DNA of 62,026 nt. Origin: Lachnospiraceae bacterium. Its GTDB lineage: Bacteria; Bacillota; Clostridia; Lachnospirales; Lachnospiraceae. A program made the position numbers and the translations under genes. Below the pieces are notes generated by a model. The model saw nothing but the letters and a program-made list of their open reading frames with translations. It had not been told where the DNA came from and did not search any database. This document shows positions 29,114 to 38,384 of this stretch, in pieces. Location: assembly GCA_016285265.1 (NCBI GenBank), contig JAEEQL010000002.1, positions 1 to 62,026 of the forward strand, given 5' to 3'. Numbering within the stretch: the first letter of the stretch is position 1; every line of letters begins with the position of its first letter.

Positions 29114-29959
29114 CTATTTTACGGCAAAATCAAATCTGACATACTCTGAAGTGCCGATGGATACAGGGTTTCCTTCCGAAAAGCCCAGTTTTTTAAGTAA
29201 ATTAACCGCTTTTGCGTTCTCCTTTTCGGTGAGACTCATTATTTCGTGTATATCATTTTCGGCTGCCCATGCAAGGATAGCACTGCAGACTTCATACGCA
29301 TAACCCTGATTCTGCCGGGGTTTTCCTATGACAAATCCGAGCTCGGGAGTGTCGAACCCTGCTCTTTCATCGAGCCCCGCACGTCCTATTATCTCACCCG
29401 TATCCTTTTTGACGACGGTCCAGATGCCGTGTCCGTAGATCTCATAGATAAGGTCGCGGTAATTATCGGTGTATTTTTCTTCCTCGCTTCTTTCCATCAG
29501 ATCCTCGGTAAAGCGCGTGATGTCAGGATCTGCGTAGATCCTGTAGAATTCGTCCAGGTCATCTGCGGATGTTTCTTTTATGACACACCTGTCGGTTTCT
29601 AATATATCCCAGGGGATCTTCTTAAGTCTTCTGTAGATCTTCTCCAGTTCTTCGGGATCGAAGTCCTCGGGATCAAAAGCACCTTCACCTTCGAGTACGT
29701 ATTTAGCGCCGTCGAAGAAGGTGCTGCCGCTGTAATATAGTGTGTCGACATAGACGACAAAAGGAACGCCTCTTTCCGCGAGCGCCTTAAGGTCCGTATC
29801 AGGCGAAGCGATATAAAGAATCCCCTCATCCGCCGGCTGTGGCTTTCCTTCAGCGGTGGGTGCTCCTGCCAAAGCTGTGACGGCTGCGTCTTCTTTTGCG
29901 CCGGGAGCGGCGCTGCTCAGTACTGTTATATTTTTGAGATAGTGAATGCGCTGTTTCAT
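29114..29959 (-). CDS. GNAT acetyltransferase with about 130-aa N-terminal extension domain
   Basis: C-terminal half GIWTVVKKDTGEIIGRAGLDE...ELGFVIGKPRQNQGYAYEVCSAIL...NAKAVNLLKKLGF. Confidence 0.87.
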   Translation of the reverse strand: MKQRIHYLKNITVLSSAAPGAKEDAAVTALAGAPTAEGKPQPADEGILYIASPDTDLKALAERGVPFVVYVDTLYYSGSTFFDGAKYVLEGEGAFDPEDFDPEELEKIYRRLKKIPWDILETDRCVIKETSADDLDEFYRIYADPDITRFTEDLMERSEEEKYTDNYRDLIYEIYGHGIWTVVKKDTGEIIGRAGLDERAGFDTPELGFVIGKPRQNQGYAYEVCSAILAWAAENDIHEIMSLTEKENAKAVNLLKKLGFSEGNPVSIGTSEYVRFDFAVK

Positions 29960-30006
29960 GTTATAATACAGAAGTCTTTTTAAAATGCATTTAGAAAGGA
30001 AATATT

Positions 30007-30543
30007 ATGTCAGAGAATAAAAATCCCCTTGTAACATTTACCATGGAGGACGGCTCGGTGATGAAGGCTGAGCTTTATCCCGATATCGCTCCACAGTCAG
30101 TTTACAATTTTATCAGCCTTATATCAAAAGGATTCTACAACGGACTTACCTTCCACCGTGTCATCCCCGGATTCATGATCCAGGGCGGCGATCCCGACGG
30201 CATCGGAACAGGCGGCCCCGGATACAGCATCAAGGGCGAGTTTGCAAGCAACGGCTTTGAGAACAACCTTAAGCACACCGAGGGAGTTCTTTCCATGGCT
30301 CGTTCCATGTTCCCGGATTCCGCGGGAAGCCAGTTCTTCCTCATGCACAAGACCTCACCCCATCTTGACGGTGATTATGCCGCATTCGGCAAGGTCATCG
30401 AGGGACTTGAGATCGTTGACAAGATCGCACAGACTCCCACCGATTTCAGGGACAAGCCCCTCACTCCCCAGGTAATGAAGACCGTTACCGTTGAAACCTT
30501 CGGAGTGGACTATCCCGAACCCGACAAGCTTCCCGATATGTGA
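30007..30543 (+). CDS. Peptidyl-prolyl cis-trans isomerase (cyclophilin type)
   Basis: FHRVIPGFMIQGGDPDGIGTGGPGYSIKGEF; GSQFFLMH. Confidence 0.95.
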   Translation: MSENKNPLVTFTMEDGSVMKAELYPDIAPQSVYNFISLISKGFYNGLTFHRVIPGFMIQGGDPDGIGTGGPGYSIKGEFASNGFENNLKHTEGVLSMARSMFPDSAGSQFFLMHKTSPHLDGDYAAFGKVIEGLEIVDKIAQTPTDFRDKPLTPQVMKTVTVETFGVDYPEPDKLPDM

Positions 30544-30592
30544 TGAACCATATCCGCGGTAAGACGCCGCGACAGTCGATCTGAAATAATTA

Positions 30593-30625
30593 ACGGAGCG
30601 CCTTTTTACGGTCGCTCCGTTTTTG
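30593..30625 (+). terminator. Rho-independent terminator after cyclophilin gene
   Basis: ACGGAGCG/CGCTCCGT stem followed by TTTTG. Confidence 0.8.
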
Positions 30626-30640
30626 CATTCATATCATTTG

Positions 30641-30669
30641 GGTGAACGGAGGAACCGTCCCCCTGTTTA
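30641..30669 (+). repeat. Copy 2 of dispersed motif (GGTGAACGGAGGAACCGTCCCCCTGTTTA)
   Basis: Overlaps the stop codon of the minus-strand esterase. Confidence 0.5.
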
Positions 30670-32262
30670 GAGGGAGAACTGCGACACGAACTTCCATGCG
30701 TTCTCGCAGCTGTGCTGTCTGCACTCGTGCTGCTGGCCGCTGACGGAAGCGAATACGGTCCTGCATACACCGTCTTCGGATTCGTAGAAGCGTTCGGTAA
30801 GGTAGCTGTCTTTTGATTCGTTGTAGACCTTTTCGGTCTTTTCGGCGGGTATTCCGTAGTATTTATCTTCCCAGGAATCTTTCTTTTCGAAATCTACATC
30901 AAACTTGACTTTCAGCTTGTTGACTTCCGCTACATACTGTACTCTGTCGAGACAGGTCTCGGCCTGATTCGGAAGCTCGGGAAGGGGTGAATCCTCACCG
31001 CCTGAGTAGAAGACGGGCTTTGCGACGGTCATATTGAGCCTCTCATCGCCGAGTGAAAGTCCCCAGGGATTTTCCTTGATGGGGAAGAGAGCGCTGCAGG
31101 GCATGAATCCGGCGAAGCTTTCGGGGTACTCCTGATACAGATCCCAGGTCTTGCCGCTTCCCATGGAGAAGCCTGTTGCGTAGATCCTCTTTTCATCGAT
31201 ATTGTATTTCTTTTTCAGATCAGCGATGACATCCATTACCTCGGTTGCGGTAACGGAGAGGTGATCGTCGATCGATACGAAAAGGAAACCGTACTTATGG
31301 CAGATCTCCCACCATCCGGCTACGAATGTAAGATACATGGAAGTGTCTCCGCCGCCGTGGAAGCCCATTACAAGGGGAACGGGTCCCTTATCCATTATGC
31401 CGTTATTGTAATATGCGAAGTAGCCGACCTTGTGGGAGGGAACATCCTTGTACTTCCACTTGTTGTCAGGGGAGGTCTTGACCTCTGTGCAGCCGGGCTC
31501 CTCGGTCATGCCCAGCTCTTCAAAGTCGGGCTCGATCTCGATATGGCCGCACCACATCTTGAACTTCCTTACGAAGTTCTTAAAGTCAGCCTTGTAGTCT
31601 GCGGTTTCCTTTACCAGGAGGTTCTCGCAGCCCTCGAATGCCTTGTTGACCTCGGCGCTGTTGCCTACGCTTAAGATCGCAATGTCCTTCCTTTCAACGG
31701 TGGGAACGAAGCTGAGTCTTTCCATGGAGCACATTGCGGGAGTGATCTCACCGGGTCCCCAGAGATACTGGCCCTCGACTGTCTTAAGGAGATTTCTTGC
31801 AACATAGTCTGCGGACTTTCCGTAGCTGTAGATGTCCGCCCTGAAGATCGCGCCCCTTATGTAGTAGCCCTTGAACTCATGGGTGAAGAAATCGTTGAGT
31901 TCTACGAGGCCGTCATTGTACTCGGGATGCATCCTGCCGTGGGAGATGATCTCCTTATAGAGCTCGATGTCGGCACTGTCCCATCCTCCATCGCAGGTGG
32001 GATATACGAAAAGGACCATCGAATCTGCTGCGGCGGCTATATCCGCAAGTCCGGTTTCCTTTGCAAAAGAAACAGCGCTCTCGATGCTCATTCTCTCCTC
32101 TTCGAAGACAAGCATATAGGGCGCCCTGAATGTATAATTATTGACCTGTGAATCGATATCGTTATCGGGAAGATAGGCCTTGAGATAGAAATTATCGTAG
32201 GTCTGCTCCCAGTATTTTCCTCCTGAAACGGTCTTTACTTCCGGTCTGGTCATTACTGTCAT
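30667..32262 (-). CDS. PHB depolymerase/esterase-like alpha/beta hydrolase
   Basis: SD AGGAGG before ATG 32262; [33 protein letters not shown] nucleophile elbow. Confidence 0.8.
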   Translation of the reverse strand: MTVMTRPEVKTVSGGKYWEQTYDNFYLKAYLPDNDIDSQVNNYTFRAPYMLVFEEERMSIESAVSFAKETGLADIAAAADSMVLFVYPTCDGGWDSADIELYKEIISHGRMHPEYNDGLVELNDFFTHEFKGYYIRGAIFRADIYSYGKSADYVARNLLKTVEGQYLWGPGEITPAMCSMERLSFVPTVERKDIAILSVGNSAEVNKAFEGCENLLVKETADYKADFKNFVRKFKMWCGHIEIEPDFEELGMTEEPGCTEVKTSPDNKWKYKDVPSHKVGYFAYYNNGIMDKGPVPLVMGFHGGGDTSMYLTFVAGWWEICHKYGFLFVSIDDHLSVTATEVMDVIADLKKKYNIDEKRIYATGFSMGSGKTWDLYQEYPESFAGFMPCSALFPIKENPWGLSLGDERLNMTVAKPVFYSGGEDSPLPELPNQAETCLDRVQYVAEVNKLKVKFDVDFEKKDSWEDKYYGIPAEKTEKVYNESKDSYLTERFYESEDGVCRTVFASVSGQQHECRQHSCENAWKFVSQFSL

Positions 32263-32321
32263 GATGTTCCTCCTGAGAATTGTTTTGGATCCGTCCGGGA
32301 CCTTCCGCACCACTGCGGAGA

Positions 32322-32864
32322 TCAGCTGTCCTGCGTATCTTCCGGCTGTGATGATTCTTCTGCGAGGGCTTCGGCCTCACGCTTTGCCGCCATTTTGGCC
32401 GCTTTGGTCTCGGCTCTCATCCTGACGAAAAATTCGGTAAGCAGCGCGCTGCACTGTTCGGCGAGCACTCCCGTCACGGTCTCGCATGTGTGTGTGAAAG
32501 CCTCGTTGTTAAGGATGTTGGTCACGGTACCGCAGCTTCCCGATTTGGGGCTTGTGGTTCCGATGACAACCTTGGGGATCCGGGCCTGGACACATGCACC
32601 CGCACACATCTGGCAGGGTTCCAGCGTCACATACATCGTGCAGTCCTCGAGTCTCCAGTCGTGAAGTTTTGCACAGGCCTTTTTGATGGCAATCATCTCG
32701 GCATGCGAAAGCGTGGAATGATCGGTATTTCGCCTGTTGTAACCGCGTCCTATGATCTTCCCTTCGTGAACTATGATGCAGCCTATGGGCACTTCACCGG
32801 CTTCGAAGGCTTTTTCGGCCAGTTTCAGTGCCTTTTTCATGTATTTTTCGTCTTCTGTAAGCAT
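32322..32864 (-). CDS. tadA: tRNA-specific adenosine deaminase
   Basis: [28 protein letters not shown]. Confidence 0.94.
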   Translation of the reverse strand: MLTEDEKYMKKALKLAEKAFEAGEVPIGCIIVHEGKIIGRGYNRRNTDHSTLSHAEMIAIKKACAKLHDWRLEDCTMYVTLEPCQMCAGACVQARIPKVVIGTTSPKSGSCGTVTNILNNEAFTHTCETVTGVLAEQCSALLTEFFVRMRAETKAAKMAAKREAEALAEESSQPEDTQDS

Positions 32865-32975
32865 ACTTATACTGTATTCGCGGGCGACGGTTTTGTAAAG
32901 TAAGAAATCTTGTAAACACTGAGCTTTTAAGCTATCATAAGAGACAGGTTTTTGCCGTGATCGGAGGAACTTTTT

Positions 32976-33872
32976 ATGGAAAAAGAAAAGAAAAATCTTG
33001 AACTTGAAAATATAGTATCGACCATACTTGCGGATTACAAAGAAGACAGGATAATCAACAGAACGGATATATCCGACCAGCCCGACAGGGATACTGTCAT
33101 CGACATTCTCGGCAAGGTCATCAAGATGATCTTCCCGGGATATATCCGCGAAAAGAGTTATAAATTCTATAATCTCTCAAGCCGTCTCACAGTGCTTACC
33201 GAGGATATAATATATAACCTCAAGAAGCAGATCGCCATTTCCCTTATCCAGAAGCCCGAATATTCCGGAGCGTCATATGAGGAAAGATCTGTTGTTGCCG
33301 GGGAGCTTACCGATAAGTTCATGCTAAGGATCCCCGTTATCAGGGAGTATGTCGAGACGGATGTACAGGCCTTCTACGAGGGAGATCCCGCCGCATATAA
33401 CCATAGCGAGATAATCCTCTGCTATCCCGGACTCAGAGCGATCGTGACCGCGAGGATCGCTCATGAGCTTTTCGTTCTCGGCGTTCCCCTTATCCCCAGG
33501 ATGATGACGGAGCATGCACATTCCCGCACGGGAATCGATATCCATCCCGGCGCAACTATAGGAAAGTATTTCTTTATCGACCACGGAACAGGTATCGTTG
33601 TCGGTGAGACGACCATCATAGGTGATTACGTCAAGATCTATCAGGGCGTTACCATCGGTGCTCTTTCGACAAGGGGAGGCCAGACTCTCAAGGGTAAGAA
33701 GCGCCATCCCACCATCGAGGACAGGGTTACCATCTATGCCGGAGCTTCGATACTCGGCGGCGAGACGGTCATCGGTCACGATGCGATCATCGGTTCGAAC
33801 ACCTTCATCACATCGTCGGTGGAAGCCGGTGCAAGGGTAAGCTTCCAGGATAAGAATAAGTGCTCGGATTGA
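32976..33872 (+). CDS. cysE: Serine O-acetyltransferase
   Basis: GIDIHPGATIGKYFFIDHGTGIVVGETTIIGDYVKIYQGVTIGALS. Confidence 0.93.
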   Translation: MEKEKKNLELENIVSTILADYKEDRIINRTDISDQPDRDTVIDILGKVIKMIFPGYIREKSYKFYNLSSRLTVLTEDIIYNLKKQIAISLIQKPEYSGASYEERSVVAGELTDKFMLRIPVIREYVETDVQAFYEGDPAAYNHSEIILCYPGLRAIVTARIAHELFVLGVPLIPRMMTEHAHSRTGIDIHPGATIGKYFFIDHGTGIVVGETTIIGDYVKIYQGVTIGALSTRGGQTLKGKKRHPTIEDRVTIYAGASILGGETVIGHDAIIGSNTFITSSVEAGARVSFQDKNKCSD

Positions 33873-33894
33873 TACGAAGCGGAAAAGAAAAGCA

Positions 33895-34932
33895 ATGAAG
33901 TGGGTCAGATTCAGGATCAAAACAAATACGGATGCGGAAGATATCATTATCAGCGATCTGTATGACATAGGACTTGAGGGAGCACAGATCGAGGACAAGG
34001 TTCCTCTTTCACCCCTCGACAAGGAGCAGATGTTCGTCGACATCCTTCCCGATTTCGGGGATGACGACGGAACGGCGGTGCTCAATTTCTTTGTGGAGAT
34101 GGACGACGACGGTCTTCTCATCATGGGCGGAGAACCCGAAGCGGGAACCATGACCATCGGAGCGGCAAATACCGCAGGCGATATCAGGAAGGTTTCCAAG
34201 GAAGAGGTTCTCGCAGGTATTAACGAAGTCCTCGATGATATAAGGTCGTACATGGACATAGGAGAAGGGACCGTTGAGGTAAGCGAGACCGAGGATATCG
34301 ACTGGCTCAACAACTGGAAGAATTTCTTCCACTCTTTTGAAGTGGATGACATACTTGTTATTCCTTCCTGGGAGGATGTTCCCGAAGGAGATACGCATAA
34401 GTTTGTTCTTCATATCGATCCCGGCACCGCTTTCGGAACCGGAATGCATGATACGACACAGCTCTGCATCAGGAATATCAGAAAGCATGTAAAGGAAGGC
34501 GACAGGCTCCTTGATATAGGTACGGGAAGCGGAATACTTGCGATCCTGGGTCTTATGTTCGGCGCCGGCTTCGCTTACGGAACCGACCTTGATCCCTGCG
34601 CGGAAGAGGCTGTCAGGGAAAACTGTGAGAACAACGGTATCGCTCAGGAAAGCTTCAGGCTTGTAATCGGAAATATCGCATCTGATGAGGACATACAAAA
34701 TGACGCGGGTGTCGGAACATACGACATAGTCGTTGCCAACATTCTTGCCGAGGTTCTCGAGGTGATCACACCCTGCGTTCCGAAGATGCTCAAGGAAGGC
34801 GGTATCTATATCACTTCCGGTATCCTGAATGAGAAGGAAAGCATTGTCACCGCCGCAATGGAAAAGGCGGGACTGAAGGTCCTTGATATAACAAGGCAGG
34901 GAGAGTGGAGCTCCGTTACGGCTGTCAAATGA
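33895..34932 (+). CDS. prmA: Ribosomal protein L11 methyltransferase
   Basis: IDPGTAFGTGMHDTTQLC; LLDIGTGSGILAI; VVANILAEVL. Confidence 0.95.
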   Translation: MKWVRFRIKTNTDAEDIIISDLYDIGLEGAQIEDKVPLSPLDKEQMFVDILPDFGDDDGTAVLNFFVEMDDDGLLIMGGEPEAGTMTIGAANTAGDIRKVSKEEVLAGINEVLDDIRSYMDIGEGTVEVSETEDIDWLNNWKNFFHSFEVDDILVIPSWEDVPEGDTHKFVLHIDPGTAFGTGMHDTTQLCIRNIRKHVKEGDRLLDIGTGSGILAILGLMFGAGFAYGTDLDPCAEEAVRENCENNGIAQESFRLVIGNIASDEDIQNDAGVGTYDIVVANILAEVLEVITPCVPKMLKEGGIYITSGILNEKESIVTAAMEKAGLKVLDITRQGEWSSVTAVK

Positions 34933-35675
34933 CTCAGGTATTTGCAGATCAGTCACAGATAAATACGGATACGCACCGGGTCATCATATCCGGTCCGGAC
35001 CATAACCATATCAAAAACGTTCTCCGTATGAAGCCGGGTGAAGAGATCAGTGTAAGATGTGACGGCGTTCCTAAGGAGTACAGATGCGGGATACTGGAAT
35101 ATACCGATTCGGAGGTCATCTGCGAGATAAGATTCGTCAAGGAAGATGACACAGAGCTTCCCGTTAAGGTTACGGTCTACCAGGCGCTCTGCAAGGGCGA
35201 CAAGATGGAGACCGTGATACAGAAGTGCGTTGAGCTCGGAGCGGTAAGATTTGTTCCCGTAGCGACATCGAGATGCGTTGTAAAGCTCGATGACAAAAAG
35301 GCCGGGAGCAAGGTCGCAAGATGGCAGCAGATAGCGGAGAGTGCAGCGGAGCAGAGTAAGCGCGGTATCATTCCAAATGTCGGCCCCGTCATGAACTTTG
35401 ATGCGGCGATCGCGGATGCGAAAGCCCTTGATCATATCTTCATTCCGTACGAGCTTGCCGAGGATATGACGAAGACCAGGGAACTCTTTTCCGGGATAAA
35501 GCCGGGAAGCAGCGTAGGGATTTTCATCGGTCCCGAGGGCGGCTTTGATGAAAAGGAAGTCGCGAAAGCGCAAAGTTCCGGAGTGCTTCCGGTAACGCTC
35601 GGACGAAGGATCCTGCGGACCGAAACCGCAGCGATGTGCATAATGAGCTGGTTCGTTTATATGTTTGAATCCTGA
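34929..35675 (+). CDS. rsmE: 16S rRNA (uracil1498-N3)-methyltransferase
   Basis: HNHIKNVLRMKPGEEISVRCDG; GFIGPEGG-type IFIGPEGGFDEKEV; LGRRILRTETAA. Confidence 0.95.
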   Translation: MTQVFADQSQINTDTHRVIISGPDHNHIKNVLRMKPGEEISVRCDGVPKEYRCGILEYTDSEVICEIRFVKEDDTELPVKVTVYQALCKGDKMETVIQKCVELGAVRFVPVATSRCVVKLDDKKAGSKVARWQQIAESAAEQSKRGIIPNVGPVMNFDAAIADAKALDHIFIPYELAEDMTKTRELFSGIKPGSSVGIFIGPEGGFDEKEVAKAQSSGVLPVTLGRRILRTETAAMCIMSWFVYMFES

Positions 35676-35702
35676 GAGGATGCCTGATGGCATCCTCTTT
35701 TT
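35676..35702 (+). terminator. Rho-independent terminator after rsmE
   Basis: GAGGATGCC-TGAT-GGCATCCTC followed by TTTTT. Confidence 0.9.
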
Positions 35703-35704
35703 GT

Positions 35705-35735
35705 GCAACTTATGCAGGAGGTGTGGCAACTTACG
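35705..35735 (+). promoter_or_regulatory. Direct repeats GCAACTTATG / GCAACTTACG, 21-bp period; candidate LytTR-binding site
   Basis: Repeats at 35705-35714 and 35726-35735, 10 bp upstream of a candidate -35. Confidence 0.65.
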
Positions 35736-35745
35736 TCTTAAGGCA

Positions 35746-35774
35746 TTGTTCCTTCTTTTTACGTCTGATAGTTT
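35746..35774 (+). promoter_or_regulatory. Candidate promoter TTGTTC-N17-TAGTTT for ABC-LytTR operon
   Basis: 17-bp spacer; start codon at 35805. Confidence 0.45.
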
Positions 35775-35804
35775 ATGGTCACAGACAAGAAAGGAGACGT
35801 AAGT

Positions 35805-36650
35805 ATGATCAGATGCAGGGGAATAGAAAAGAGCTTTTCGGATAAAAAGGTATTATCGGGAATAGATCTCGATATAAAGGACGGACAGATATTCGGACTG
35901 CTCGGACCATCCGGTGCAGGCAAGACAACGCTCATTAAGATAATCACGGGACAGATTCGCTGCGACGGCGGATCCGCGATCATCATGGACAAGGAAGCAG
36001 GGGACCTTACGAGAGTGGATAACAGACGCATCGGTATCATGATGGACAACTTCGGGGTTTATGACAGATTCTCATGTACGGACAACCTGAAGGTATTCGC
36101 GGATATATACGGAACACCTTACGCGAAGATCGCAGAGAGTCTCGAACTTGTGGGACTTAAAGATGCCGCGAAAAAGAGTGCATCGGACCTTTCCAAGGGA
36201 ATGAGGGCAAGGCTTCAGCTTGCAAGGGTGTTCATGCATTCACCGGAGATCCTTTTCCTGGATGAGCCCACAAGCGGTCTCGATCCCCGTTCATCGAAGG
36301 CGATACACAATCTGATCCGTGACAGGAAAAAGGAAGGACGCACGATCTTCCTTACAACCCATAACATGGAAGAGGCATACGAACTCTGTGATACGGTCGC
36401 ACTGTTAAATGAAGGCCGCATCGTCGATGTGGGAGCGCCGGATGAGCTCTGCAGGAAATACGACAGCAGGAAGACGATAAGGGTGCACTTAATAACCGGT
36501 GAAGATATCGAACTTCCCTGCGGTGAAGACAGCGGAAAGAAGATCGGTGAGATGATAAGCGCGGGGAAGGTCATGACGATACATTCGTCGGAGCCCGACC
36601 TTGAAACGGTCTTTCTTGAACTTACCGGTAAGAAGCTGGAGGAGGATTAA
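35805..36650 (+). CDS. ABC transporter ATP-binding protein
   Basis: LLGPSGAGKTTLIK; DLSKGMRARLQLAR; EILFLDEPTSGLDP. Confidence 0.95.
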   Translation: MIRCRGIEKSFSDKKVLSGIDLDIKDGQIFGLLGPSGAGKTTLIKIITGQIRCDGGSAIIMDKEAGDLTRVDNRRIGIMMDNFGVYDRFSCTDNLKVFADIYGTPYAKIAESLELVGLKDAAKKSASDLSKGMRARLQLARVFMHSPEILFLDEPTSGLDPRSSKAIHNLIRDRKKEGRTIFLTTHNMEEAYELCDTVALLNEGRIVDVGAPDELCRKYDSRKTIRVHLITGEDIELPCGEDSGKKIGEMISAGKVMTIHSSEPDLETVFLELTGKKLEED

Positions 36651-37334
36651 ATGAAGAATATACTTACGATTATCAAAAAGCAGATAAGGGATACCGTGAA
36701 GAATAAGCCCGTGCTGATCCAGTTTCTGATGTTTCCCATGATGACTCTTATATTTGAAAATGCGATCGATGTGGATATGCCCGAATTCTTTTTCGTGAAG
36801 ATGTTCTCGTCGATGTTTGTCGGCATGGCTCCCCTTGTTGCGACGGCATCGATCATTTCCGAGGAAAAAGAGAAAAACACGTTAAGGGTTCTGATGATGG
36901 CGGGCGTAAGACCCTTTGAATATCTCATCGGTGTCTCCGTGTATATATGGGTCCTTTGCATGGCGGGGTCCGCGGTGATGGGGACGGCTCTTCCTTCCGG
37001 GGATATACCGTTCTTCATGACGATGATGGGTGCGGGATGCATCATCTCGATATTCATCGGGGCATGCATCGGGATCTTTGCGAAGAATCAGATGGTTACG
37101 ACTTCGCTCATGATGCCTGTCATGATGGTTCTTTCTTTTTCTCCCATGCTCGCTTCGTTTAATGATAAAATAGAGAAAGCGGCGAGATTCATATTTACGC
37201 AGCAGATCAAGGTTGCCGTGGACGGTATGGGCTTTGAAAGTGCCGGAAGGTTCGGCGTGTGCGTGCTTATTGCAAATGCTGCACTTGCCCTTGTACTCTT
37301 TTTCGCGGCATTCAGAAAAAAAGGACTTGAGTAG
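36651..37334 (+). CDS. ABC transporter permease (ABC-2 type)
   Basis: Hydrophobic; EEKEKNTLRVLMMAGVRPFEYLIGV; directly follows ATPase. Confidence 0.88.
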   Translation: MKNILTIIKKQIRDTVKNKPVLIQFLMFPMMTLIFENAIDVDMPEFFFVKMFSSMFVGMAPLVATASIISEEKEKNTLRVLMMAGVRPFEYLIGVSVYIWVLCMAGSAVMGTALPSGDIPFFMTMMGAGCIISIFIGACIGIFAKNQMVTTSLMMPVMMVLSFSPMLASFNDKIEKAARFIFTQQIKVAVDGMGFESAGRFGVCVLIANAALALVLFFAAFRKKGLE

Positions 37335-37775
37335 ATGAAGATCGAGATCGACATTAATGAAAAATATGAGGAAACGGGCGTTAAGATATGCGCTCCTTCC
37401 CTGACGCGGGATGTTGAGAAGGTCATCGCGATGATGAGGATGATCAACATGCAGATCGGCGTTAAGAAGGGGGACGAGACCTATCTGCTCGACACCGACA
37501 GGATCCTCTATATAGATGCCGTGGACCGCAGGACATTTGTTTACACGGAGGATGAGACCTATGAATCGGAGCTTAAGCTCTACGAGATGGAGCAGGAGCT
37601 TTTAAAGCAGGATTTCCTCAGGGTCAGCAAGCAGAGCATCGTTAACCTTCGGAAGATCAAGAGCCTCAAGGCCGATATCAACCGTAAGGTCAGGCTCACG
37701 CTGGTGAACGGCGAACAGATCGTTGTGTCGAGAATGTATTCCGAAGAACTCAGAAGAAAGTTGGGACTTAAGTGA
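37335..37775 (+). CDS. LytTR-domain DNA-binding protein
   Basis: YLLDTDRILYIDAVDRRTFVYTEDETYES...FLRVSKQSIVNLRKIKSL...NGEQIVVSRMYSEELRRKLG. Confidence 0.93.
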   Translation: MKIEIDINEKYEETGVKICAPSLTRDVEKVIAMMRMINMQIGVKKGDETYLLDTDRILYIDAVDRRTFVYTEDETYESELKLYEMEQELLKQDFLRVSKQSIVNLRKIKSLKADINRKVRLTLVNGEQIVVSRMYSEELRRKLGLK

Positions 37776-38293
37776 TGGGCAGAGAGATCATAGAAGAAAA
37801 AACGGATAATGCTTTTGAAGACAGGAAATCCGTATTCGGTTACATCGCACAGCTCCTTGCGACATACGGTGCGATGGTCATTATCTTCATAGTGTTTGGT
37901 TTATGCATAGGAACAACGACGGAAGGATATTCAACCCTCTTTGAACTGGGAAACAGGGGACTTACGATGGGTACGCTCCTTCAGCTTTTGTTTCTTGCGG
38001 TTCTGGTAACGATTGCACAGGTGGTATTCCTTACCGATGCGCTCATAAAGAATATGAACATGATCGCAAGGAACCTTCTTTTCATTATCGCGATATTCGT
38101 ATCCATCGTTGTGTTTGCGGTCTCGTTCGGGTGGTTCCCCGTTGATGACCTTGCGGCGTGGGCAGGATTCCTCGTTTCATTCTCGCTCAGCATGGCGGCG
38201 AGCCTTTTCGTAACCAGGTTCATCGAGAAGTCGGAAAATAAGAAGATGCAGGAAGCGCTTGATAAGTATATGGAGAAGCGAAACGAAAAGTGA
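37772..38293 (+). CDS. DUF3021-type membrane protein
   Basis: Four hydrophobic segments; overlaps LytTR gene (usual LytTR partner). Confidence 0.8.
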   Translation: MMGREIIEEKTDNAFEDRKSVFGYIAQLLATYGAMVIIFIVFGLCIGTTTEGYSTLFELGNRGLTMGTLLQLLFLAVLVTIAQVVFLTDALIKNMNMIARNLLFIIAIFVSIVVFAVSFGWFPVDDLAAWAGFLVSFSLSMAASLFVTRFIEKSENKKMQEALDKYMEKRNEK

Positions 38294-38338
38294 TCCGGAA
38301 ACGGACCGGCAGCATAGTGAAATTATATGGGCAAAAAA

Positions 38339-38366
38339 AAGCGGGACATCTGTTGATGTCCCGCTT
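38339..38366. terminator. Bidirectional terminator between convergent genes
   Basis: AAGCGGGACATC-TGTT-GATGTCCCGCTT, preceded by an A-run. Confidence 0.85.
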
Positions 38367-38384
38367 TCGTTATGTGTAATTTTA

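Noticed and set aside
33324-34352. 342-aa minus-strand ORF
   Set aside because: Fully antisense to cysE and prmA; low-complexity Ser-rich start and no domain.
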